NCBI GenBank assembly: GCA_003447545.1
Contig: DLYX01000106.1
Span: 1 to 5,582, forward strand
Direction: 5' to 3'
DNA: 5,582 nt
Source of the DNA: Deltaproteobacteria bacterium
Lineage (GTDB): Bacteria; Desulfobacterota; Binatia; UBA12015
Below, piece by piece: positions 1 to 5,541 of the stretch. The stretch's first letter is position 1; each line of letters opens with the position of its first letter. A model generated the notes under the pieces. The model did no database searches, had not been told where the DNA came from, and was given only the letters and a program-made list of their open reading frames with translations. Made by a program: the position numbers and the translations under genes.

Positions 1-733
1 GAGCGCGCTTTTCCGCAAAGGCTCGTGGTCCCTCACGAGCGTCTTCACTGGTAAAGACCTGTCCGAGAAGCGGACCCTGCATTTTCCAGGCGTCCTCTTC
101 GACCATCCCTCGAGTGTCGCGAATGACCTGCTTGCTGGCCGCGACGGCCAACGGTGCATTCTCGGCGATCCTCTCGGCGAGACGCAAGGCCTCCGCCGCA
201 GCCTCGCCGGGTGCGGCCAGTCGAGCCACCAGACCGAGAGCTTTGCCCTCTTCCGAAGTAATCGGATCCGAGGTCAGTGCCATCTCCATCGCAACCGCAT
301 AAGGCACCCGTGTCGGCAGGCGAAAGAGACCGCCGCCCGCGGCAAACAAGCCCTTGTTCACTTCGGGAATGCCGAGTTTCACACCCTCGGCAGCGACAAT
401 CAGATCGCAGGTCAGCGCGATCTCCAAGCCGCCGGCCAAAGCAAACCCTTCAACCGCGGCAATCAATGGCTTCTTGCTGCCATTGCGCAAAAATCCGTCG
501 AAACCCTTCGGGGGTCCTTCGGTCGCAAATGCCTTGAGGTCCATTCCTGCGCTGAACCCGCCGCCGGCACCGGTCAGCACGATCGCCGTGATATCGACAT
601 CTGCGTCGGCGGCATCAATCGCCGTCACAAGCGCCACGCCAAGTTCGCTATTGATCGAATTTTTGGCCTTCGGACGGTTGAGGGTAATCAACCGCACTCG
701 GCCATGCGTCTCCTGTAATAATACTTCTTCCAT
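1..733 (-). CDS. Enoyl-CoA hydratase (crotonase family), C-terminus cut by window edge
   Basis: Reading leftward from ATG at 733, 244 codons are open to the window edge with no stop. The protein has the crotonase fold signature. The oxyanion-hole segment GGGFSAGMDLKA lies at about 57-68, and the second signature, EGFALAGGLEIALTCD, at 95-110. In crotonases the two catalytic acids match rat Glu144 and Glu164. Here they are Glu104 (GLEIAL) and Glu124 (LGIPEV), so true hydratase activity, adding water across a 2-enoyl-CoA double bond, is likely. The visible end, EGPRAFAEKRA, is the usual tail of EchA-type proteins, which stop some 5-10 residues later, so the gene is probably intact beyond the window. 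It is third in the operon, 13 bp after the dehydrogenase stop. No good Shine-Dalgarno precedes the ATG (only GGCGG), so translation may be coupled to the upstream gene. Family is confident; substrate is unknown. Confidence 0.93.
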   Translation of the reverse strand, partial: MEEVLLQETHGRVRLITLNRPKAKNSINSELGVALVTAIDAADADVDITAIVLTGAGGGFSAGMDLKAFATEGPPKGFDGFLRNGSKKPLIAAVEGFALAGGLEIALTCDLIVAAEGVKLGIPEVNKGLFAAGGGLFRLPTRVPYAVAMEMALTSDPITSEEGKALGLVARLAAPGEAAAEALRLAERIAENAPLAVAASKQVIRDTRGMVEEDAWKMQGPLLGQVFTSEDAREGPRAFAEKRA

Positions 734-746
734 CAGAAACCGCCGA

Positions 747-1517
747 TCACTTGGGGGGCATACGAATGCCGCCATCGACCCGTATGACCTCGGCATTCAT
801 ATAATCGTTGGTAATCAACTCGACGACCATCGAGGCCAGCTCATCGCCACTTCCGAGGCGATGCGGGAAGAGCACATTCTTGCCCAAATTCGCCTTGAAA
901 GCTTCCGATGCTTCGCCCTCGCCATAGATCGGCGTATCGATCAGGCCCGGAGCAATCGTATTGACGCGAATGCCGACCGCGGCCAGATCACGGGCCACCG
1001 GCAATGTCAGACCGACGACACCACCCTTGGAGGCCGAGTAGGCCGCCTGACCGATCTGTCCGTCAAAGGCGGCTACCGACGCAAGATTCACGATCGCGCC
1101 GCGCTGACCGTCTGCGTCGACGGTCTCCTGCTGCGACATCGCGGATGCCGCCAGTCGCATCACGTTGAAGGTACCGATCAGATTGACCTTGATCACAAAC
1201 TCGAACTGGTCGAGAGGAAAGGGAACGCCCTGACGATTCACCGTCCGACAAGCGCTTCCCAACCCGGCCGCATTAAGCACACCGCGCAACGGCGCCAGCT
1301 CGAGAGCCGCTGCGACAGCCGCGCGGACCTGGTCTTCATTGGAAACGTCCGTCTTGACGAACGCGCCGTTGAGCTCAGCGGCAATCGCCTCGCCCTTCTC
1401 TTCGTTCAAATCACAAATCAGAGGTCGAGCGCCCTTGGCGGCAAGCTGCCGAGCGCTGGCGGCACCGATTCCCGACGCACCGCCGGTAATCAGAACAGAT
1501 GCACCTTTGAGTTCCAT
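747..1517 (-). CDS. Short-chain 3-hydroxyacyl-CoA dehydrogenase, HSD10 (type II) family
   Basis: A 256-residue cytosolic classical SDR. The cofactor loop TGGASGIG is at 11-18, an acidic Asp36 after strand beta-2 points to NAD rather than NADP, and TDV (56-58) and NAAG (82-85) follow. The catalytic set is Asn112, Ser147, Tyr160 and Lys164 (YSASK). The stretch SVAAFDGQIGQAAYSASKGG and the following IAPGLIDTP are characteristic of HSD17B10-type 3-hydroxyacyl-CoA dehydrogenases, as is the insertion around 90-105. The length is close to the roughly 260 residues of that family. The expected reaction is NAD-dependent oxidation of an L-3-hydroxyacyl-CoA to the 3-ketoacyl-CoA. Some members also oxidise steroid hydroxyls. 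The ATG at 1517 is chosen because the protein then begins right at the Rossmann fold and AAGGA lies 9 nt upstream. An in-frame ATG at 1559 would only add residues overlapping the thiolase gene. It sits between thiolase and hydratase genes, which supports a beta-oxidation role. Confidence 0.94.
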   Translation of the reverse strand: MELKGASVLITGGASGIGAASARQLAAKGARPLICDLNEEKGEAIAAELNGAFVKTDVSNEDQVRAAVAAALELAPLRGVLNAAGLGSACRTVNRQGVPFPLDQFEFVIKVNLIGTFNVMRLAASAMSQQETVDADGQRGAIVNLASVAAFDGQIGQAAYSASKGGVVGLTLPVARDLAAVGIRVNTIAPGLIDTPIYGEGEASEAFKANLGKNVLFPHRLGSGDELASMVVELITNDYMNAEVIRVDGGIRMPPK

Positions 1518-1521
1518 ATTG

Positions 1522-2688
1522 TCAGATCCTTTCGATGAGCGTTGCGTTGGCCATACCACCGCCTTCGCACATCACTTGCAGGCCGTATTTACCTTCGGAC
1601 CGCTCCAATTCATTCAGGAGAGTCGCCATCAGCTTGGTGCCCGAGGCGCCCAGAGGATGTCCGAGAGCGATCGCACCACCGTTGGCATTGACCTTCTCGA
1701 TATCGACATCGAATTTTTTCTGCCAGGCGAGTACCACCGAGGCGAAAGCTTCGTTGACTTCGAAGCGATCAATATCGGCAATCGAGAGCCCGGTCTTTTT
1801 GAGAAGCTTCTCGGTCGCCGGAATCGGGCCGTCGAGCATTTTGACTGGGTCCGAGCCAGCCACAGCAAAGGAGTGGAAACGCGCTCGCGGCTTGAGCCCG
1901 AGCTCCTTGGCCTTCTCGGCGCTCATGATCAGCACAGCCGAGGCACCATCACTGATCTGCGAGCTGTTGCCGGCGGTGATTCGTCCGTTTTCCTGGAAAG
2001 CCGGCTTCAAGCCGGAGAGAATTTCCGCAGTCGTGCCGGGACGGATCCCCTCGTCATCCTTGACGACAATTTCATTGCCATCAGGATCCACGACGGTGAC
2101 CGGAACGATCTCGTTGGCAAAGCGCCCGCTATCTCGAGCCGCCTCGGCCCGCTGCTGTGAAAGTGCTCCGAAAGCGTCGAGGTCTTCGCGGGAGATCTTC
2201 CATTCGTCGGCGATCATGTCGGCACCAATCCCTTGCGGAGGCAGACCGGTATCCTTGTAGCGCTCCTGATGCTCCTTGGAGAAAGGAAATTCCATTCCCT
2301 TCACGATCGAGGCGCCCATGGGAACCTGGCTCATCACTTCAACGCCGGCAGCAATCACGACATCATAAGCCCCCGCGATGACGCCCTGCGCCGCAAAATG
2401 CATCGCCTGCTGCGAACTGCCGCATTGACGATCCACGGTGGTACCCGGAACCGACTCCGGCCATCCGGCCGAAAGCACCGCATTGCGGGCCACGTTGATC
2501 GACTGCGGTCCGACCTGCATCACACAGCCCATCACGACATCGTCCACAATTGCGGGGTCGAGATGGTTTCTCTCGGCGATGGCCTTGAGCACATGACCGG
2601 CCAGAGAGGCGGGGTGCTGGTCTTTCAATCTTCCATTGCGGCGGCCACCCGGAGTCCGGACGGCATCAATAATGACGGCTTCCTGCAC
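1522..2688 (-). CDS. Acetyl-CoA C-acyltransferase (3-ketoacyl-CoA thiolase), FadA5-like
   Basis: A full-length thiolase of 388 residues. The nucleophilic cysteine is Cys89 in DRQCGSSQQA, the NEAFA motif is at 312-316, His344 lies in GHPLGASG (343-350), and the acid/base Cys374 is in CEGGGMANA. All catalytic positions are present, so it should be active. In degradation it cleaves a 3-ketoacyl-CoA with CoA to release acetyl-CoA (or propionyl-CoA) and a shortened acyl-CoA. From memory, the pattern of QCGSxQQA, NSSQISDGA, NEAFASVVL and a terminal LIERI is closer to mycobacterial FadA5-type (steroid side-chain) thiolases than to PhaA biosynthetic ones; this was not searched. The start is GTG at 2688, set by AAGGAG 8 nt upstream and by the protein beginning at the expected VIIDAVRTP strand. 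It is first in the operon. The stop is 4 bp before the dehydrogenase ATG, whose ribosome site lies within the last thiolase codons. Confidence 0.95.
   Translation of the reverse strand: MQEAVIIDAVRTPGGRRNGRLKDQHPASLAGHVLKAIAERNHLDPAIVDDVVMGCVMQVGPQSINVARNAVLSAGWPESVPGTTVDRQCGSSQQAMHFAAQGVIAGAYDVVIAAGVEVMSQVPMGASIVKGMEFPFSKEHQERYKDTGLPPQGIGADMIADEWKISREDLDAFGALSQQRAEAARDSGRFANEIVPVTVVDPDGNEIVVKDDEGIRPGTTAEILSGLKPAFQENGRITAGNSSQISDGASAVLIMSAEKAKELGLKPRARFHSFAVAGSDPVKMLDGPIPATEKLLKKTGLSIADIDRFEVNEAFASVVLAWQKKFDVDIEKVNANGGAIALGHPLGASGTKLMATLLNELERSEGKYGLQVMCEGGGMANATLIERI
1527..1531 (-). promoter_or_regulatory. Ribosome binding site of the dehydrogenase, inside the thiolase end
   Basis: AAGGA on the minus strand lies 9 nt before ATG 1517 and is embedded in the final Glu-Arg-Ile codons of the thiolase gene. 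Ribosomes finishing the thiolase end 4 bp from the next start, so the two genes are likely translationally coupled. Confidence 0.7.
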
Positions 2689-2696
2689 GATAATTT

Positions 2697-2702
2697 CTCC
2701 TT
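2697..2702 (-). promoter_or_regulatory. Ribosome binding site that fixes the GTG start of the thiolase
   Basis: On the minus strand AAGGAG is followed by 8 nt and then GTG at 2688. This strong site decides for the GTG start. It is preceded by a run of seven A residues (plus-strand T7 at 2701-2707, whose first two bases pair with the AA of this motif). Confidence 0.8.
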
Positions 2703-2743
2703 TTTTTACGCGCCCCGGAGGTACCGCCAGTCGTCGGCGACCC

Positions 2744-2757
2744 TGTTCGGAAAAACA
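2744..2757. promoter_or_regulatory. Possible operator: TGTT-N6-AACA dyad
   Basis: TGTTCGGAAAAACA has 4-bp inverted arms 6 bp apart, about 56 bp upstream of the thiolase start. The arms are short, so this is weak alone. It is listed because it lies beside the stronger dyad at 2771-2785. Confidence 0.2.
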
Positions 2758-2770
2758 TGGGACGTCATCT

Positions 2771-2785
2771 CGGGGTAATTCCCCG
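2771..2785. promoter_or_regulatory. Possible operator: 15-bp dyad CGGGG-N5-CCCCG
   Basis: The sequence CGGGGTAATTCCCCG has perfect 5-bp arms around an AT-rich centre, the shape of a dimeric repressor site such as a TetR-family operator. It lies between the two divergent starts, 83 bp upstream of the thiolase GTG. No regulator gene is in the window, and a chance palindrome in GC-rich DNA is possible. Confidence 0.35.
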
Positions 2786-2881
2786 CATCATCCCTCGCAA
2801 GTTTGCCCGAAAAACCCTTTCGGCGACGCGTGAATCCGGACCTCGATTGAGGCGCGCCACAGCAAGGCGACCACAGGTCGA

Positions 2882-2909
2882 TTGATTGAACTGCTGGCGC
2901 GATTATGAG
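2882..2909 (+). promoter_or_regulatory. Candidate sigma-70-like promoter for the receptor gene
   Basis: TTGATT at 2882-2887 and TATGAG at 2904-2909 are 16 bp apart, each matching 4 of 6 bases of the sigma-70 consensus. Transcription would start near 2915, leaving a leader of about 30 nt with the ribosome site at 2931-2937. The spacing is plausible but the match is weak, and the -35 box overlaps one of the TCGATTGA repeats. Confidence 0.3.
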
Positions 2910-2930
2910 ACTCGTTCGCGAAGCCACAAC

Positions 2931-2940
2931 AGAGAGGTGA
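2931..2940 (+). promoter_or_regulatory. Ribosome binding site deciding the receptor start
   Basis: AGAGAGGTGA matches the anti-Shine-Dalgarno complement over GAGGTGA. Its GAGG core ends 8 nt before ATG 2946 but only 2 nt before ATG 2940, so 2946 is favoured. That start also gives a clean Met-Lys signal peptide. Confidence 0.7.
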
Positions 2941-2945
2941 TGTCC

Positions 2946-5483
2946 ATGAAAAGCATTTTCGTCCTATCCTTGAGCTTGGCCATGATGACCTCGAGCGCGG
3001 TCGCGACCGCTGCCGAGGAAAACGCCGGGTCGCCCGGCTACATCGAAAGCATCGAAACGGAAGCCACCTCCGGTGGCATCGCTCAGGAAGTCGATGCCAC
3101 CGATGCTCAGGTCGCAGAACTGGAAGCAGACGGCTCCGTTCAGGGCGGCGTCTCACGCAAACGGGCGCAGCAACTCGAAGAGATCGTCGTCTCTGCACGA
3201 CGCCGGGATGAACTCCTCGAAGAAACTCCTATTTCGGTCACCGCGATCGATGCCTCCACTTTTGAAGATGCTCAGATTACGCGCTTTGCCGAACTGCAGA
3301 ATATCGTACCGAACCTGCGAATCGACACCGGCCGCAGCGGTCTGGGCGGAAGCCCTGTGATTCGCGGCGTTGTTCCCACCGAGTCCGGAAACCCCGGCGC
3401 GGGCACTTATATCGACGGCATCTTCCTGCAAGGCTCCGGCGCCTCGATCATGAACGTGGCTGACATCCAACAGCTGGAAGTCCTGCGCGGCCCGCAGGGC
3501 ACTCTCTTCGGAAAGAATACTCTCGGCGGTGCAATCAACATCACCACCGTGGCACCCGGCCCCGACCTGGCGGGTTCGGTCTGGGTGCGCGCCGGAAATT
3601 ACGAAACCGTAAAAACAAGATCCACACTGAATGTACCCATCAATATCGGCCCCCTGGACGGAAAGGTCTTTACCCGCTTCTCGGTCTCGACGGAAAATAC
3701 CGGGGGGTACACCGACAATCTGGTCACCGGCCAGAACTACAATAATCGAGATGCCTATTGGCTGCTCGGCAAGATGCAGATCCTTCCCACCGAAGATCTC
3801 GAAATCAATCTGAATGGCAACTACTTCCACAGCAAGAGTCGTGGCGCGGGCGGCCGCTGCTTTGTGGTCGACGATGCGGTCGCCTCGCTCAAGGCTCAAC
3901 TTGACGCTTCCAACCCGGATTTCTACGAGAAGTGTCGCGCGACCACCCCCTACACCTTCGGCACGCCGCTCAACACGTTCTATAATGGGCAGGACTACGG
4001 CGTCTGGGGCAGCATGGTCTACAACCTCGGCAGCATTGGCTTCATCGATGAGTTGAATGCCAAAGTTCTCGGCTCCTGGCGCGGGCGAGACAGCCGCAAC
4101 CGCGAGGATGTGGACCTGACTTCAGATAACGTCGTCGAGCTTTCGGATGTTTCGATCGATGGATTCCCCGGAGAACCCTTCAGCGCAACTGCGTCGCTGA
4201 TCGAGGCACAACTCTTCGGCGAAGCGTTTGACGGACGCCTCAGCGGCGTCGGCGGTTTTTTTGCTAGCTGGAACGATTCCAGCGTCGGCCGCCTCGTCAG
4301 AACACAGCTCGATCCGCCACCACCCGCCATGCAAACCCTGGCTCATCTCGGTGCCTTCACCTACGGCCCTGTCAAGCAGAGTGACAGCGATTGGGCCTTC
4401 TACGGTCAAGGGACCTGGGACGCTCTGGAGTGGCTGAGCCTCACCGGCGGCCTGCGCTATACAAACGAGACACGCGGCGTTACCCGTTCCAACATCTACC
4501 CGATCGGCGATTTGGCCAATATCGGAACCCCGACATGTATCCATGAACCTGATCAACCATGCGAGCAATCCGGGGACGTGACCTATTCCTCATGGACCCC
4601 GATGGGCAGCATCGAAGTTCTCGCTCCGGATGATCTTCTCGGCGACAGCCCGATCGATCATTTGATGGGCTACTTCACCTACGCCAAAGGCTTTTCGAGC
4701 GGTGGCCTGAATGCCGTGATCGGGGCCGGCGTCGAGCAGGGCAGCCTGGTGCCGTATGCCCCCTCCTTGGTCGACAACTTCGAAGTCGGCCTCAAAACCG
4801 TCGCTCTGGACCAACGCATGACCCTCAACCTCTCGTTCTTCTACATGCAGTACGACGATATGCAGGTGACGGCGAACCGATCGATCCCGTGTACGCCAAC
4901 GCCCCCGGAGACCGAATGCGTGCCCCAGAACGAGCGCCTGATCCGCAACGCGGCTGCTTCGACCATGCGCGGCCTCGAAGCCGAGCTTACCATGCGCCCG
5001 ATCGAGGGCTTGATGATCATGACCAATATCGGCGTTCTCGATTCTCGTTATGAGGAGTTCGAGGACGTTTGGGCACTGGATGCAACGACCCCCTACGATC
5101 GCGCGGGGGAGACATTCAACGGCGTACCGCAGTTCACCAGCTATTTCGCAGTGCAATATTCGCTACCGGTCAACCTGAAGCAGTCCTGGCTCAGCGGATG
5201 GCTGACGCCAAGGCTGGATTGGTCGTATCGCTCGAAGGTCCATAATACCTTTCCCGAGGACTCCTCGGGCCGCGTCCCGGGCTACAACCTGCTCAATGCC
5301 CGCCTCTCCTACGAATTCATGGATGACCAGGCGCAGATCGCCCTCTGGGGCCAGAACTTGACCAGCAGCAGCTATTTCAATGGCGGCGGCGGCACGACCG
5401 GGTTCTTTGGCTACTCGCAGCGCTACTATGCAGCGCCAGTGACCTTCGGCGGCGAGATCAGCTACCGATTCGACATCAGCTGA
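2946..5483 (+). CDS. TonB-dependent outer-membrane receptor
   Basis: An 845-residue receptor predicted to import a substrate across the outer membrane using TonB/ExbBD energy. Residues 1-23 form a Sec signal peptide (MK, a hydrophobic core, then an AVATAA cleavage region). Residues 24-70 are an unusual acidic linker, and the TonB box EEIVVSARR is at 78-86. The plug domain spans about 90-205, with PVIRGV at 137-142, YIDGIF at 155-160 and LEVLRGPQGTLFGKNTLGG at 177-195. The beta-barrel runs to the end, with typical late motifs (GLEAELTMRP at 676-685, WGQNLT at 801-806) and a closing strand at about 833-842. The length suits siderophore-type and general OMR receptors. Six cysteines fall in three close pairs (305/330, 531/539, 649/658), probably in surface loops. 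The substrate cannot be read from the sequence. The gene is monocistronic and diverges from the beta-oxidation operon. The last residue is Ser, with Phe842 three positions earlier. No frameshift is seen. Confidence 0.95.
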   Translation: MKSIFVLSLSLAMMTSSAVATAAEENAGSPGYIESIETEATSGGIAQEVDATDAQVAELEADGSVQGGVSRKRAQQLEEIVVSARRRDELLEETPISVTAIDASTFEDAQITRFAELQNIVPNLRIDTGRSGLGGSPVIRGVVPTESGNPGAGTYIDGIFLQGSGASIMNVADIQQLEVLRGPQGTLFGKNTLGGAINITTVAPGPDLAGSVWVRAGNYETVKTRSTLNVPINIGPLDGKVFTRFSVSTENTGGYTDNLVTGQNYNNRDAYWLLGKMQILPTEDLEINLNGNYFHSKSRGAGGRCFVVDDAVASLKAQLDASNPDFYEKCRATTPYTFGTPLNTFYNGQDYGVWGSMVYNLGSIGFIDELNAKVLGSWRGRDSRNREDVDLTSDNVVELSDVSIDGFPGEPFSATASLIEAQLFGEAFDGRLSGVGGFFASWNDSSVGRLVRTQLDPPPPAMQTLAHLGAFTYGPVKQSDSDWAFYGQGTWDALEWLSLTGGLRYTNETRGVTRSNIYPIGDLANIGTPTCIHEPDQPCEQSGDVTYSSWTPMGSIEVLAPDDLLGDSPIDHLMGYFTYAKGFSSGGLNAVIGAGVEQGSLVPYAPSLVDNFEVGLKTVALDQRMTLNLSFFYMQYDDMQVTANRSIPCTPTPPETECVPQNERLIRNAAASTMRGLEAELTMRPIEGLMIMTNIGVLDSRYEEFEDVWALDATTPYDRAGETFNGVPQFTSYFAVQYSLPVNLKQSWLSGWLTPRLDWSYRSKVHNTFPEDSSGRVPGYNLLNARLSYEFMDDQAQIALWGQNLTSSSYFNGGGGTTGFFGYSQRYYAAPVTFGGEISYRFDIS
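4234..4262 (+). other. Terminator-like hairpin with T7 tract inside the receptor gene
   Basis: GACGCC (4234-4239), loop TCAGC, GGCGTC (4245-4250), then GGCGG and seven T residues at 4256-4262. The T run encodes Phe-Phe within the barrel (GGFFAS). It resembles an intrinsic terminator, but a 5-nt gap between stem and T tract makes it weak, and codon choice alone could produce it. Confidence 0.3.
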
Positions 5484-5502
5484 CGCCTGCGGGACAGGAA
5501 AC

Positions 5503-5531
5503 CCGCCCGGGCAGAACCTCTGCCCGGGCGG
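5503..5531. terminator. 13-bp perfect hairpin between convergent receptor and tRNA genes
   Basis: The arms at 5503-5515 and 5519-5531 are fully complementary around the 3-nt loop ACC. An outer GGGAC/GTCCC pair (5491-5495 and 5535-5539) can extend the structure. It starts 19 bp after the receptor stop and lies 11 bp beyond the tRNA 3' end. Neither side has a real T tract (the minus strand has only GTTTCC), so it may act as a weak bidirectional terminator, a Rho-assisted one, or an RNA-end stabiliser. Confidence 0.6.
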
Positions 5532-5541
5532 CTCGTCCCAG

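Larger units (their letters stand above)
2689..2945. other. Divergent intergenic region between the beta-oxidation operon and the receptor gene
   Basis: These 257 bp hold no convincing gene. They must contain the promoters of both the leftward enzyme operon and the rightward receptor gene. Visible structure includes three short inverted repeats at 2744-2757, 2771-2785 and 2797-2806, an imperfect CCTC/GAGG hairpin at 2841-2852, and two copies of TCGATTGA at 2843-2850 and 2878-2885. I could not pick a convincing minus-strand promoter for the operon by eye. Confidence 0.75.

Noticed and set aside
354..1538. Long open frame of 394 codons on the plus strand
   Set aside because: It lies antisense to the clear hydratase and dehydrogenase genes, has no recognisable domain, and is an expected by-product of GC-rich codon usage.
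1515..1559. Earlier in-frame ATG (1559) for the dehydrogenase
   Set aside because: It would overlap the thiolase by 38 bp, add 14 residues outside the SDR fold, and ignore the well-placed AAGGA before ATG 1517.
1998..2015. Palindromic AAGCCGGCTT followed by another AAGCCGG within the thiolase gene
   Set aside because: It is explained by the codons for Gly-Leu-Lys-Pro-Ala in GC-rich DNA and is far from any promoter.
1339..2260. Two overlapping plus-strand open frames (1339-2160 and 1535-2260)
   Set aside because: Both are antisense to the thiolase, whose catalytic motifs are complete. Their translations show no protein-like motifs.
2886..2942. Earlier in-frame starts for the receptor at 2886 and 2940
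   Set aside because: 2886 would put a polar, charged stretch before the signal peptide. ATG 2940 is only 2 nt from the GAGG core. ATG 2946 has proper spacing and begins Met-Lys plus a hydrophobic core.
3153..3899. A 248-codon minus-strand open frame
   Set aside because: It is a shadow of the receptor plug and early barrel coding sequence, with no domain and no plausible ribosome site seen.
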